Source: an uncultured Paracoccaceae bacterium (GTDB lineage: Bacteria > Pseudomonadota > Alphaproteobacteria > Rhodobacterales > Rhodobacteraceae). From it: DNA of 64,000 nt. Location of the stretch: positions 1,116,001 to 1,180,000 of the forward strand of contig CANNFQ010000001.1 in NCBI GenBank assembly GCA_947503925.1, in the 5' to 3' direction. Each line of letters begins with the position of its first letter. The first letter of the stretch is position 1. Shown here one piece after another: positions 1 to 8,962 of the stretch. A program made the translations under genes and the position numbers. The notes under the pieces were generated by a model. That model was not told the origin of the DNA and did not search any database. It saw only the letters and a program-made list of their open reading frames with translations.

Positions 1-497
1 CGATAACTGGTCAGAACCTGATCGCCATGAACCGAAACACGAACCCGCGCGGGTGTGCGTGCGGGGGCCATATCGGCCAGCACCACCTGATCCAGCGTCA
101 GGCGCGGGGCATCGCTGGCAGATCGGTCAATGCCAACCACGCGGCCCTCAATCGAACCATAATACCGAAAGCCAAGGACAGGCGCGTCAGCAGCCGCTGT
201 GCGCCATTTTGCCAGCCCCGCCCCTGCCATCACCAGGATCAGGGCAATCAGCAACGGGGCATAGGCAATATGGACCAATCGAGACATGGCCAGGAGAAGC
301 AAGGCACCAGCCATAAACCCAGCAAAGACCAGCAGCGAAGGTTCCGTACCCAATGCAAAATACCCACCGATACCACAGGCCAGGCAGACCGGCACCCAGC
401 CGATCAGCGCCCCTCGCTGCGCCAGAAGCGCATCTTCGATGACGGCACGCACTTGTCCTTCGCCCCTCGGCTTAGTATCCCCCGGGTTCAGCCCCAT
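1..497 (-). CDS. comEC: ComEC/Rec2 competence protein, N-terminal part (cut by window start)
   Basis: Reading the minus strand from the ATG at 497-495 gives 165 codons without a stop that run off the window edge. The translation has two hydrophobic stretches (around residues 30-80) followed by a soluble segment containing FRYYGSIEGRVVGIDR and TLDQVVLADM, which resembles the DUF4131 region found after the first membrane segments of ComEC. ComEC forms the inner-membrane channel for single-stranded DNA uptake in natural transformation. The gene diverges from gltX with only about 39 bp between the starts, so both promoters must overlap. Only the N-terminal fifth or so is visible, so the competence domain and beta-lactamase-like domain cannot be checked. 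Confidence 0.8.
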   Translation of the reverse strand, partial: MGLNPGDTKPRGEGQVRAVIEDALLAQRGALIGWVPVCLACGIGGYFALGTEPSLLVFAGFMAGALLLLAMSRLVHIAYAPLLIALILVMAGAGLAKWRTAAADAPVLGFRYYGSIEGRVVGIDRSASDAPRLTLDQVVLADMAPARTPARVRVSVHGDQVLTSY

Positions 498-536
498 AGA
501 GTGGGGAAAACTGGTTAGCGAAAGGTTAATTGCAAC

Positions 537-1931
537 ATGTCCGTCGTCACCCGTTTCGCCCCTTCCCCGACCGGGGCCTTGCATATCGGCGGGGCGCGCA
601 CCGCCTTGTTCAACTGGCTTTATGCACGCGGTCGCGGCGGCAAGTTTCTGTTGCGGATCGAAGACACGGACAAGGCACGCTCATCGGATGAGAATAAACA
701 GGCGATCCTTGACGGGCTGACTTGGCTTGGCCTCGATTGGGATGGAGAGCCATCCAGCCAGGCGGCGAATGCGGCGCGGCATGCGGAAGTGACCCAAGAG
801 TTGCTGGCCAATGGCAAAGCTTATAAATGCTTCAGTACACAAGAAGAAATCGAAGCCTTCCGCGAAAAGGCTCGCGCAGAAAAGACGTCTACCCTGTTCC
901 GGTCGCCATGGCGGGACGTAGACGCAGCCGATCACCCCGATGCGCCTTTCGTGATCCGCATCAAGGCGCCACGCATGGGCGAGACAACGCTGCATGACGA
1001 AGTGCAAGGCGATGTCACATGGGCCAATGACCAACTCGACGACATGATCCTGCTGCGCTCTGACGGCACGCCGGTCTATATGCTGGCGGTGGTGGTTGAT
1101 GATCACGACATGGGGGTGACTCATGTGATCCGGGGGGATGACCATCTGGCCAACGCATTCCGGCAGAACATGATTTATGACGCCATGGGTTGGGACAAAC
1201 CGACGCTAGCACATATCCCCCTCATCTTCGGACCTGATGGCAAGAAACTGTCAAAGCGGCACGGGGCGACCGGGGCGGCGGAATATCAGGCAATGGGCTA
1301 CCCGGCGGCAGGCATGCGTAACTACTTGACCCGGCTGGGATGGAGCCATGGGGACGACGAATTCTTCACCGATGCGCAGGCGCGCGAATGGTTCGACTTT
1401 GCCGGTATCGGGAAATCACCTGCACGGTTCGATTTCAAGAAGCTCGCAAACATCTGCGGGCAGCATATTGCGGCCAGTGATGATGCTGCACTGCTGCAAG
1501 AATTGCGCGGCTTTCTGTCAGCAACCGGTCAGGTTGACCTCACGGAAACACAAATCGCGTTAATGTCAAAAGGCATGTACAGCTTGAAAGAACGAGCAAA
1601 GACATTCCCGGAACTCATTGAAAAAGCATATTTTATCCTGACATCGCGACCCGTCACTGTAGAAGAAAAAGCCGCAAAAAACCTTAACGATGTATCCCGT
1701 GGTATACTGTCAGAATTGACGCCGCAGTTGCAAAATGCTAGCTGGTCACGTGACGCTCTTGAAAGGGTCGTTACGTCCGTCGCCGAAGCGCATGACATCA
1801 AGATGGGTAAGCTTGCAGGACCGCTGCGCGCAGCCCTGTCAGGACGTGCCGCCACCCCGAGTGTCTTTGACATGATGTTGGTCCTCGGACCGGACGAAAC
1901 CATCGCCCGGATCAAGGACGCCAGCAACTGA
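537..1931 (+). CDS. gltX: Glutamate--tRNA ligase
   Basis: A 464-residue class I aminoacyl-tRNA synthetase that charges tRNA-Glu with glutamate in the cytoplasm. The N-terminus [14 protein letters not shown] carries the HIGH-type ATP motif (residues 16-19) and KKLSKRHG at about 236-243 is the KMSKS-type loop. Length is normal for the family. The start [13 protein letters not shown] fits the usual short leader and is preceded by GAAAGG. Many alphaproteobacteria carry two GluRS paralogues, so this could be either copy. It is followed by gltA with a 92-bp gap holding a perfect palindrome. Confidence 0.96.
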   Translation: MSVVTRFAPSPTGALHIGGARTALFNWLYARGRGGKFLLRIEDTDKARSSDENKQAILDGLTWLGLDWDGEPSSQAANAARHAEVTQELLANGKAYKCFSTQEEIEAFREKARAEKTSTLFRSPWRDVDAADHPDAPFVIRIKAPRMGETTLHDEVQGDVTWANDQLDDMILLRSDGTPVYMLAVVVDDHDMGVTHVIRGDDHLANAFRQNMIYDAMGWDKPTLAHIPLIFGPDGKKLSKRHGATGAAEYQAMGYPAAGMRNYLTRLGWSHGDDEFFTDAQAREWFDFAGIGKSPARFDFKKLANICGQHIAASDDAALLQELRGFLSATGQVDLTETQIALMSKGMYSLKERAKTFPELIEKAYFILTSRPVTVEEKAAKNLNDVSRGILSELTPQLQNASWSRDALERVVTSVAEAHDIKMGKLAGPLRAALSGRAATPSVFDMMLVLGPDETIARIKDASN

Positions 1932-1934
1932 AAC

Positions 1935-1951
1935 CAATTCGTTACGAATTG
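1935..1951. promoter_or_regulatory. 17-bp perfect palindrome upstream of gltA
   Basis: The sequence CAATTCGTTACGAATTG is a perfect inverted repeat (8-bp arms, one central base). It begins 3 bp after the gltX stop and ends 72 bp before the gltA start, a position suited to an operator for citrate synthase. There is no T-tract after it, so a terminator is less likely. The cognate regulator is not evident. Confidence 0.45.
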
Positions 1952-2023
1952 TCAGTAACTGGGCAACAACGACGCAGGCCGCGCCGGTGCAATCTACATG
2001 CACGGGCCCAGAAGGGGAAAAAC

Positions 2024-3319
2024 ATGACTGAAAACACCGACACCGCGACACTGACGATCAAGGGCGAAACCTATGAATTGCCCGTGCATTCGCCATCTGG
2101 CGGCCCCGATGTGATCGATATCCGCAAGCTTTACAGCCAGGCGGATGTGTTCACCTATGACCCCGGCTTCACCTCGACCGCCGCTTGCGACAGCACGATT
2201 ACCTATATTGATGGGGACAAGGGCGAATTGCTGCATCGGGGCTACCCGATTGATCAGCTCGCCGGCAAATCGCATTACCTCGAAGTCTGCTACCTCTTGC
2301 TTTACGGTGAACTACCATCGGCGGAAGAGCTGGAAAAGTTCGAATCCCTCGTGACCAATCACACGATGATTCATGAACAGATGCATAACTTCTTCCGCGG
2401 GTTCCGGCGCGATGCGCATCCGATGGCAACCATGGTTGGTGTCGTTGGGGCGATGTCAGCCTTTTATCACGACAGTACCGATATCACTGACGCGCATCAG
2501 CGCGAGGTTGCATCGATCCGCCTGATCGCCAAAATGCCGACAATTGCGGCGATGGCCTATAAATATTCGGTCGGGCAACCTTTCGTTTATCCGCGCAATG
2601 ACCTCGATTATGCGGCGAATTTCCTACATATGTGTTTCTCGGTCCCTGCCGAAGAATACAATGTGAACCCAATCCTGTCGCGCGCGATGGATCGGATCCT
2701 GACCCTGCATGCGGATCATGAACAAAACGCCTCCACCTCCACGGTGCGTTTGGCGTCATCCTCGGGCGCGAACCCGTTTGCCTGTATTGCCGCCGGCATC
2801 GCCTGCCTTTGGGGGCCTGCGCATGGCGGGGCCAATCAGGCCTGTCTTGAGATGCTCAAGGAAATCGGCACCGTTGATCGGATCCCCGAATTCATTGCCC
2901 GTGCCAAGGACAAGAATGACAGCTACCGGCTGATGGGATTTGGTCACCGGGTTTACAAAAACTTCGACCCACGCGCGACCGTGATGAAGGAAAGCGCAGA
3001 TGAGGTGCTGGACCTTCTGGGCGTCGAAAACAACCCGATCCTGCAAGTCGCCAAGGAACTGGAAAAACAGGCCCTAGCCGATCCCTACTTTGCCGAAAAG
3101 AAACTGTTCCCGAATGTGGATTTCTATTCCGGCATCATTCTGGAGGCGATGGGCTTTCCCACGTCCATGTTCACACCGATCTTTGCGCTGGCACGGACAG
3201 TTGGCTGGATTTCCCAATGGAAAGAACAGCTTGCTGATCCACAGCTGAAAATCGGACGGCCACGCCAGCTTTATCTCGGCGAAATGGCACGCGACTATGT
3301 CGATATCGAAAAACGCTGA
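2024..3319 (+). CDS. gltA: Citrate synthase
   Basis: A 431-residue type II (hexameric) citrate synthase that condenses oxaloacetate and acetyl-CoA as the first step of the TCA cycle. The motifs [14 protein letters not shown] and [14 protein letters not shown] contain the substrate-binding and catalytic histidines, and the catalytic Asp lies in the C-terminal part. The open frame extends upstream to 1949, but the start at 2024 ([10 protein letters not shown]) has the ribosome binding site GAAGGGGA and matches the normal family length. It is followed by a clear intrinsic terminator. The upstream palindrome suggests its own promoter apart from gltX. Confidence 0.97.
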   Translation: MTENTDTATLTIKGETYELPVHSPSGGPDVIDIRKLYSQADVFTYDPGFTSTAACDSTITYIDGDKGELLHRGYPIDQLAGKSHYLEVCYLLLYGELPSAEELEKFESLVTNHTMIHEQMHNFFRGFRRDAHPMATMVGVVGAMSAFYHDSTDITDAHQREVASIRLIAKMPTIAAMAYKYSVGQPFVYPRNDLDYAANFLHMCFSVPAEEYNVNPILSRAMDRILTLHADHEQNASTSTVRLASSSGANPFACIAAGIACLWGPAHGGANQACLEMLKEIGTVDRIPEFIARAKDKNDSYRLMGFGHRVYKNFDPRATVMKESADEVLDLLGVENNPILQVAKELEKQALADPYFAEKKLFPNVDFYSGIILEAMGFPTSMFTPIFALARTVGWISQWKEQLADPQLKIGRPRQLYLGEMARDYVDIEKR

Positions 3320-3326
3320 TATCTGG

Positions 3327-3352
3327 GGGCTGCCTTACGGGCAGCCCTTTTT
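3327..3352 (+). terminator. Rho-independent terminator after gltA
   Basis: An 8-bp GC-rich stem (GGGCTGCC / GGCAGCCC) with a 5-nt loop is followed directly by TTTTT. It lies 8 bp after the gltA stop. Confidence 0.9.
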
Positions 3353-3361
3353 CGTTGCACC

Positions 3362-3871
3362 ATGACGGTGTTGACTACTGAACGGCTGGTGCTGCGCGAA
3401 CCTCTGGCGCGCGACCTTGACCAGATGTTTGCGACCTATAGCGACCCTGCGGCCATGCGCTATTGGTCCACGGCACCGCATAAAAGCCTGGACGTTACCC
3501 AGGAATTGCTCGACCGGCGCATCGCGGCATGGGCAGAGGCCCCCGTCAATTTCCAGATCACAATTGACGACACTTATATCGGCAACGCCGGGAACTTCAG
3601 CGGGGATGAAATTGGCTTCATGCTGTCCCCGGCCTATTGGCGACAAGGCATCCTGATAGAGGCGATGCGCGCGATTATCCCGCATATCTTTGCGATCACC
3701 GACCATGAACAGCTGACCGCCGATGCGGACCCGCTGAATGCGGCCTCTTGTGGGCTGTTGCGCAAGCTGGGCTTTCACGAAACCCACCGGGCGAAGAACA
3801 CGTTCTGCATCAATGGGGTTTGGTCCGATAGTGCCTACTTTGCCTTGCCACGGCGACCCGCTTCGGGCTAA
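3362..3871 (+). CDS. GNAT family N-acetyltransferase (RimJ/RimL type)
   Basis: A 169-residue protein starting MTVLTTERLVLREPLARDLD, the usual first strand of acetyltransferases of the RimJ/RimL branch (Acetyltransf_3). The acetyl-CoA binding region is around GFMLSPAYWRQGILIEAMRAII (residues 90-112), and NAASCGLLRKLGFHE is the conserved end of the fold. The substrate could be an amino group of a protein, antibiotic or small metabolite; the sequence does not say. The start is 10 bp after the gltA terminator, so the promoter must lie close to or within it. Confidence 0.85.
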   Translation: MTVLTTERLVLREPLARDLDQMFATYSDPAAMRYWSTAPHKSLDVTQELLDRRIAAWAEAPVNFQITIDDTYIGNAGNFSGDEIGFMLSPAYWRQGILIEAMRAIIPHIFAITDHEQLTADADPLNAASCGLLRKLGFHETHRAKNTFCINGVWSDSAYFALPRRPASG

Positions 3872-4030
3872 GCAATCCGTGGTCATCAGTTCACCGAGGC
3901 GTCGCCGGCCCCAATGGGTCACGCTAAACCTGAGATTGGCAATTCCGGAAAGCTGACCTTTTCAGCCGGACGACAAGGGCGACCATCACCCCGATCAGCG
4001 GGTCCGGCACATGACATGAAAGGCCAGACC

Positions 4031-4540
4031 ATGCCACGCGAGGCAACGTCAATCACCATCAACGACCTGTCCGGTTTCACTAAATCCCTGCGCAGCGCCC
4101 TGCAAAAACGCGATGCGTTTCCCAGCCACGCCACGATGCTGACCATGGTCGCCAAGGCCGCAGGGTATGACAATTATCAACATCTGAAAGCCGCAAAGCC
4201 CAAGGCTGCAAAACCTGCGGACATCAAAAGGCACGACCGCGCCTTTCGGGTATTTGAAAACGGGATCATGACCCGCTGGCCGAAGCACACAAAGGTGCAG
4301 GGGTTGTGCCTATGGGTATTCTGGGCCGCTCTGCCTGCGCGTACCGATCTGTCAGAGCAGCAGGTCAACGCTATCCTCAAAACCGGGCACAGCTTTGGCG
4401 ATCACGCCCTTTTGCGGCGATCATTGATCGACCACCGGCTGGTAGAACGCACGACCAATGGCAAAACCTACCGCCGGATCGAACAGGCGCCACCACCAGG
4501 GGCGATCGCGCTGATCGGTGCCGCTCAGCGCCCTTCGTAA
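4031..4540 (+). CDS. DUF2087 domain-containing protein
   Basis: A 169-residue protein. The N-terminal half (SITINDLSGFTKSLRSALQ, AAGYDNYQHLKAA) is a short helical region; the C-terminal half from about residue 65 (FENGIMTRWPKHTKVQGLCLWVFWAAL ... FGDHALLRRSLIDHRLVERT ... YRRIEQAPPP) matches the DUF2087 winged-helix-like domain often seen in small transcription-related proteins. Cytoplasmic location is expected. The frame opens at 3914, but MPREATSI at 4031 matches relatives; ATG at 4016 is an alternative. Its last 16 bp overlap the 3' end of the convergent paaG gene. The molecular function is unknown. Confidence 0.75.
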   Translation: MPREATSITINDLSGFTKSLRSALQKRDAFPSHATMLTMVAKAAGYDNYQHLKAAKPKAAKPADIKRHDRAFRVFENGIMTRWPKHTKVQGLCLWVFWAALPARTDLSEQQVNAILKTGHSFGDHALLRRSLIDHRLVERTTNGKTYRRIEQAPPPGAIALIGAAQRPS

Positions 4541-5301
4541 CGGGCGGGGCGCTTTTCAAGAAAGGCAATGACCCCTTCCTGAAAGTCGCGGGTCTTGCCA
4601 CAGCGGCCTTGCAGCTTCGCCTCCAGCGCCAATTGACCATCCAGCGTGTTTTCAAACGACCCGCGAATGGCCTTTTTCAACTGGCGATAGGCGACGGTGG
4701 GACCCTGAGCCAAATGCGCCGCGCGTGATTGCACATGCTCTAGAAAGCTGAGCGCAGGAGCTGTTTCATAGATCATCCCCCATGCGGCCGCGTCCGCAGC
4801 CGAAATCTTGTCACCAAAAAGGGCGGCACCCATCGCCTTTGCGGCACCCATCTGACGCGGCAACCAATAGGTGCCACCGGCATCGGGGATCAGGCCGATC
4901 CGGGTAAAAGCCTGCACGAAATAAGCATCTTCCGATGCGATCACCACGTCAGCGGCCAGTGCCAGATTGGCCCCCGCCCCGGCAGCAGGACCATTCACTG
5001 CGCAGATCGTGGGGATGCGGCAATCAAAGATCGCCTTCAGCATCGGCACATATTCATCCCGTAAAGTACGCTCCAGATCCAGCGTCGCCGCCGATCCGGC
5101 ATCGCCCAGATCCTGACCGGAACAAAACGCCTTGCCAGCTCCGGTGATGATCAACACACGCGCGTCCTTTTCGGCTGCTTTGACGGCATGCGTAATCTCG
5201 GCGCGCATCTGCGTGTTGAGGGCATTCATCAGTTCGGGGCGGTTCAGCGTAATCACCCCCACCGAATTGCGGATGACAAGTGTAATGGCCTGATAGTCCA
5301 T
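4525..5301 (-). CDS. paaG: Enoyl-CoA hydratase/isomerase, PaaG type
   Basis: A 258-residue crotonase-fold protein. The oxyanion-hole segments are AFCSGQDLGDA and VNGPAAGAGANLALAADVVIA, and GLIPDAGGTYWLPR carries the acidic residue typical of the PaaG branch (1,2-epoxyphenylacetyl-CoA isomerase or 2-octaprenyl-like hydratases of beta-oxidation). The end CGKTRDFQEGVIAFLEKRPARYEG is characteristic of PaaG. No other phenylacetate genes are nearby, so a general role in acyl-CoA degradation is equally possible. It is separated from ccmH by a 73-bp region with overlapping inverted repeats and so probably has its own regulated promoter. Confidence 0.82.
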   Translation of the reverse strand: MDYQAITLVIRNSVGVITLNRPELMNALNTQMRAEITHAVKAAEKDARVLIITGAGKAFCSGQDLGDAGSAATLDLERTLRDEYVPMLKAIFDCRIPTICAVNGPAAGAGANLALAADVVIASEDAYFVQAFTRIGLIPDAGGTYWLPRQMGAAKAMGAALFGDKISAADAAAWGMIYETAPALSFLEHVQSRAAHLAQGPTVAYRQLKKAIRGSFENTLDGQLALEAKLQGRCGKTRDFQEGVIAFLEKRPARYEGR

Positions 5302-5329
5302 ATGCGTTCTTTCCCTATTGATGCGTTAC

Positions 5330-5356
5330 GTTCAACTTAGTGAACTCATCAGTTCA
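5330..5356. promoter_or_regulatory. Overlapping inverted repeats in the paaG promoter region
   Basis: Two overlapping dyads are visible: GTTCA-N6-TGAAC (5330-5345) and TGAACT-N4-AGTTCA (5341-5356). They lie 29-55 bp upstream of the paaG start. A similar dyad (TGAAC-N4-GTTCA) precedes the acyl-CoA dehydrogenase at 36490, suggesting a shared acyl-CoA-responsive repressor. That link is inference. Confidence 0.4.
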
Positions 5357-5374
5357 GGAAAGGGCAACGGGGCG

Positions 5375-5815
5375 TCACGACCGTAATATTTTGTCCAACG
5401 CGGCCTTTTCTTCATCGCTCAGCCGTTCCTCAACCGGGGCGCGGCGCCGAATGGTGGCCCAGCCGACACCAAGTGCGATCAGCAACAGCGCCGGGGCGGC
5501 CAGCCACAAGATCAGGTTTGCGCCGCTGGCATCGGGGCGCAGCAGAACAAATTCACCATAGCGGGCGACCATGTAGTCCACCGCGTCTTGATCGCTATCA
5601 CCGGCAACCAGCCTTTCGCGCAGCACGATGCGCAATTCCTTCGCCAGGGTGGCATTACTTTCATCAATACTTTCATTGCGGCAAACCGGGCAACGTAGCC
5701 CCTGCGACAACTCCCGCGCGCGTTCCTCCAGCACCGGATCATCCAGCATTTCATCGGGTTCAACCGCCCATAGCGGGGTCGCAAACAACATCAGGACAAG
5801 AATCAACCGTTTCAT
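5375..5815 (-). CDS. ccmH: Cytochrome c maturation protein CcmH (CycL/Ccl2 type)
   Basis: A 146-residue membrane-anchored thiol oxidoreductase. It has a signal peptide (MKRLILVLMLFATPLWA), the redox motif RCPVC in LSQGLRCPVCRNESIDES around residues 41-45, and a transmembrane anchor at about 102-123 (NLILWLAAPALLLIALGVGW). In the periplasm it reduces the apocytochrome c CXXCH cysteines before haem attachment by CcmF. The gene overlaps the end of ccmF by 4 bp (ATGA), implying translational coupling. Confidence 0.93.
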   Translation of the reverse strand: MKRLILVLMLFATPLWAVEPDEMLDDPVLEERARELSQGLRCPVCRNESIDESNATLAKELRIVLRERLVAGDSDQDAVDYMVARYGEFVLLRPDASGANLILWLAAPALLLIALGVGWATIRRRAPVEERLSDEEKAALDKILRS

Positions 5816-7782
5816 TCCGCAGGCACCGCCTTGGGCAGCTTTGCCGCCGCCGCACCCACGCGCAAACGGCGGTCCGACAGTGACAGAACACCACCCAACG
5901 CCATCAGAATAGCACCACCCCAGATCCAGTTGGCAAAGGGTTTGATGTAAACGCGGACGGCATAGCCACCATTATCCTGCGGGTCACCAATCACCACATA
6001 GATATCGCGCAGGATGCCGTTGCGAATGGCCGCCTCGGTCGTGGGCATATTCGCCACTGGGTAAAACCGCTTCTCAGGCTGCAAACTGCCCAGCTGCCGA
6101 TCCCCCCGCCAGACCCCCATATCCGCCATAGTGGTCAGATAGTTAGGTCCCTCAAGCTGGCTGACATCGTCCAGCGTAAAGGCAAACTGACCCACATCCC
6201 AACGATCCCCAATCTGCGCAACGCGGATATCTTCCTTCTGCCATGCCAGCATTGCCGCAATGCCGAATATGGTCACTCCCATCCCGATATGGGCGACCGC
6301 CTTTCCCCAATCGGCACGGGGCAAGCGGCGTAACCGGCCCAAACGCGCCGCAAACCCTTCACGCCCCGACCGCAGCCAAAGATCCAGCAGCGAACCGCCA
6401 ACAACCCATACGCCCAGCATCACACCAACAGGGCCAAGCGCCGATCGGCCGGTCTGAATGGCAAAGGCAAGCGCCCCAAAAGCCAGCGAAACCCCCAGCA
6501 GGGCGGCAAGCGAGGTTTTGACCCTCGCCAATGACCCGCGCTTCCACGCGATGATCGACCCCAGCGGCAAAGCCACCGCAATACCGACCATGAACGGGGT
6601 AAAGGCCGCATCGAAAAATGGCGGGCCAACCGACAATGTGCGATCGAACAACATCTCAGCCACCAACGGCCAGATCGTACCGATGAACACAACGAAACAG
6701 CTGACCGCCAACAGGATATTGTTCAGAATCAACGCACTTTCGCGGCTCACGACGGAAAAGACACCTTTTGCCTCCATAGCGCCAGCACGCGCAGCAAACA
6801 GGGTCAACGCACCGCCAAGAAAGATCGCCAAAATGATCAGGATCAGCATCCCGCGTTCGGGGTCATTCGCGAACGCATGGACAGAAGTCAGCACGCCCGA
6901 TCGGACGATAAACGCCCCGAGCAGCGAAAAGCCGAAGGCCAGAATGGCCAACAGGATCGTCCAGCTTTTCAGCGCCTCACGCTTCTCGACCACGATGGCC
7001 GAATGTAACAGCGCGGCGGCAATCAACCATGGCATGAAGGACGCGTTTTCAACCGGATCCCAGAACCAGAAACCGCCCCAGCCCAGCTCGTAATAAGCCC
7101 ACCAGGATCCCAGCGCGATGCCGACGGTCAGGAACATCCAAGCCGCCAATGTCCATGGACGCACCCACCGGCCCCAGGCGGCATCCACTCGGCCTTCGAT
7201 CAAAGCTGCTACTGCGAACGAGAATGACATGCTCAGCCCGACATAGCCGAGGTAAAGGAACGGCGGATGAAACGCCAATCCGGGGTCCTGCAAAAGCGGG
7301 TTCAGGTCACGACCGTTCAACGGCGGAACAGCAAGGCGTAAAAAAGGGTTTGATGTGAACAGGATAAACGCAAAAAACGCCACACCGATAGAAGCTTGGA
7401 CAGCCAGCACGCGGGCGCGCAGCCGGGCGGGCAAACCACCCCCAAACCACGCAGCAGAGGCGCCAAACAAGGTCAGGATCAACAGCCAAAGCAGCATCGA
7501 CCCCTCATGGTTCCCCCAGACACCGCTAATCTTGTAAATCAGTGGCTTGGCCGTGTGGGAATTGGCATAGACCAGCTGCAACGAAAAGTCGGAAGTCACA
7601 AAAGCCCAGGTCAAAACGGCAAAGGAAAAGGCGACCAACAGAAACTGTGTTGTGGCCGCGGGTTCGGCCACCGCCATCCAACGCATGTTGCCGCGATGGG
7701 CACCAATCATCGGGACAATCATCTGCACTACAGCCACGCCAAAGGCCAGAATCAGTGCGAAATGTCCAAGTTCAATCAACAT
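5812..7782 (-). CDS. ccmF: Haem lyase CcmF/NrfE family subunit
   Basis: A 656-residue polytopic inner-membrane protein that receives haem from CcmE and attaches it to apocytochrome c. The tryptophan-rich WWD domain WGGFWFWDPVENASFMPW lies around residue 235, and many transmembrane helices fill the rest, with a periplasmic domain near 545-620. The open frame reaches 7824 with a GTG, but MLIELGHFALILAFG at 7782 is the usual CcmF N-terminus. It lies 70 bp downstream of the lysis-cassette gene at 7853-8251 and overlaps ccmH. Confidence 0.94.
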   Translation of the reverse strand: MLIELGHFALILAFGVAVVQMIVPMIGAHRGNMRWMAVAEPAATTQFLLVAFSFAVLTWAFVTSDFSLQLVYANSHTAKPLIYKISGVWGNHEGSMLLWLLILTLFGASAAWFGGGLPARLRARVLAVQASIGVAFFAFILFTSNPFLRLAVPPLNGRDLNPLLQDPGLAFHPPFLYLGYVGLSMSFSFAVAALIEGRVDAAWGRWVRPWTLAAWMFLTVGIALGSWWAYYELGWGGFWFWDPVENASFMPWLIAAALLHSAIVVEKREALKSWTILLAILAFGFSLLGAFIVRSGVLTSVHAFANDPERGMLILIILAIFLGGALTLFAARAGAMEAKGVFSVVSRESALILNNILLAVSCFVVFIGTIWPLVAEMLFDRTLSVGPPFFDAAFTPFMVGIAVALPLGSIIAWKRGSLARVKTSLAALLGVSLAFGALAFAIQTGRSALGPVGVMLGVWVVGGSLLDLWLRSGREGFAARLGRLRRLPRADWGKAVAHIGMGVTIFGIAAMLAWQKEDIRVAQIGDRWDVGQFAFTLDDVSQLEGPNYLTTMADMGVWRGDRQLGSLQPEKRFYPVANMPTTEAAIRNGILRDIYVVIGDPQDNGGYAVRVYIKPFANWIWGGAILMALGGVLSLSDRRLRVGAAAAKLPKAVPAE

Positions 7783-7852
7783 GCGCCAGACATAGCGCAA
7801 TTCAAAACCGGGCAACATAGGCACCCGGTCACATCAGCGATACAAATTGACG

Positions 7853-8251
7853 CTACCCGTAAAACCGGGTCTCGGTCAGCCAAAGCGGATGACAACGGTG
7901 ATACACAATCGCATAAGACCGGCTCAACAGCTGGTCGGGAGTCAGTTGCACCAGCCAGGGACCAAAGGTAAAAGAACCACCGCCCCGTAGCCTTGTTCCT
8001 TCCTCGAAAACTAGGTCGGCCCGGGCATTGTCATGATCATCGCCGAGAAACCAGACAAGATGATCAAACGAACAGTCGCGCAATCGGGCCGCCTGCCCCC
8101 AAATGCGGGTGCTCGTTTCGCCCACCGCCACATGACGAAGAATTTCACCGCGAGACGCGACAGGGAACAAATACCCCTCTATCCGACCACCACTTGCAAA
8201 TACAAAGAACATCGTGACAAGGGCCAGGGCCCCGATCAAAATCTTCGTCAT
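7853..8251 (-). CDS. Small membrane-anchored protein of unknown function in the lysis cassette
   Basis: A 132-residue protein with one N-terminal hydrophobic segment (MTKILIGALALVTMFFVFASGG) that could be an uncleaved anchor or signal peptide, followed by a soluble, presumably periplasmic region with RDCSFDHLVWFLGDD and VYHRCHPLWLTE (two cysteines that might pair). I do not recognise the family. Its ATG overlaps the stop of the XhlA-like gene by 4 bp (ATGA), so it is translated together with the holin-type genes. The frame extends further upstream, but the ATG at 8251 is the first with a sensible anchor. It could be a lysis accessory factor or an unrelated envelope protein. Confidence 0.7.
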   Translation of the reverse strand: MTKILIGALALVTMFFVFASGGRIEGYLFPVASRGEILRHVAVGETSTRIWGQAARLRDCSFDHLVWFLGDDHDNARADLVFEEGTRLRGGGSFTFGPWLVQLTPDQLLSRSYAIVYHRCHPLWLTETRFYG

Positions 8252-8451
8252 CTCACGAAACCTCCTTGCACCGCATATGTCAGCGCAGCCATCAACAAGC
8301 CGCCAATGATCAGACGGACCAGCCATTTCAACGTATCTTCGATGGCACCCAGCCGGTCAGAGACATTGACGCGATGCACCTCATCCACCGCATTTCGAGT
8401 TTCGATTGTGCTGAGGCGGCGTTCAACCTGGGCGATCCATTCATTGTCCAT
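8248..8451 (-). CDS. XhlA-like haemolysin/holin-associated small protein
   Basis: A 67-residue protein with an amphipathic helix probably forming a coiled coil (QVERRLSTIETRNAVDEVHRVNVSDRLGAIEDTLKWLVR) and one C-terminal transmembrane helix (LIIGGLLMAALTYAVQGG). This is the architecture of XhlA-family proteins, which work with holins and endolysins in defective-phage lysis. ATG at 8451 has AGGACA as ribosome binding site. It overlaps the holin gene by 11 bp and the next gene by 4 bp. Family assignment is by architecture and weak sequence resemblance. Confidence 0.75.
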   Translation of the reverse strand: MDNEWIAQVERRLSTIETRNAVDEVHRVNVSDRLGAIEDTLKWLVRLIIGGLLMAALTYAVQGGFVR

Positions 8452-8962
8452 GCTTGTCCTGCCAATCCAATAGTGCCGCGTTTGGGGCCGACGGGGCATC
8501 GGGCTGATAATCGGGGGCAGCGGGCGGTTTCATCGCCTGCGCCATGATCAAACTACGCGCAACAGATCGTTGAAAATCCTGGCCTTTTGACTGGTGGCGC
8601 GCGCCAAAATAGAAGCTGACAATCGCCCCCATTAGCCACCACAGCGGCTCGGGCACCAGCGCGATCCCCTCCATACCTTCGATGAACATCTCGGGGTCTT
8701 GCATCGCCACGACGAATAACCAAATTGTGCCAAGCGCTAGAAAAGGGCGGGGCAGCCGGTTCATTGCATCGACCAGCCGATCAAACAGACCGCGACGCGG
8801 ATGCATGAATTCGGCAGCAAACTGTTGCAGGCTTTCACTTTTGGCATCGGCATCGCGAACCGCACCTTTTTCGGCACTTTCGCGGAATACCTCGGCTGTC
8901 TGGGCAACAACATTACGGCCGTCACCAAACAGAAACGTCATCAATCCACCAATCAATCCCAT
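8441..8962 (-). CDS. GTA-type holin (three transmembrane segments)
   Basis: A 173-residue protein matching the holin family described for gene transfer agent release (GTA_holin_3TM). Landmarks are the amphipathic N-terminus MGLIGGLMTFLFGDGRNVV, the block FMHPRRGLFDRLVDAMNRLPRPFLALGTIWLFVVAM, and LVPEPLWWLMGAIVSFYFGARHQ. It should form pores in the inner membrane that let the endolysin reach peptidoglycan. Ribosome binding site AAAGGAC precedes the ATG. It overlaps the endolysin by 10 bp and the XhlA-like gene by 11 bp. In Rhodobacter capsulatus the endolysin/holin pair also lies apart from the GTA structural cluster. Confidence 0.88.
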   Translation of the reverse strand: MGLIGGLMTFLFGDGRNVVAQTAEVFRESAEKGAVRDADAKSESLQQFAAEFMHPRRGLFDRLVDAMNRLPRPFLALGTIWLFVVAMQDPEMFIEGMEGIALVPEPLWWLMGAIVSFYFGARHQSKGQDFQRSVARSLIMAQAMKPPAAPDYQPDAPSAPNAALLDWQDKHGQ

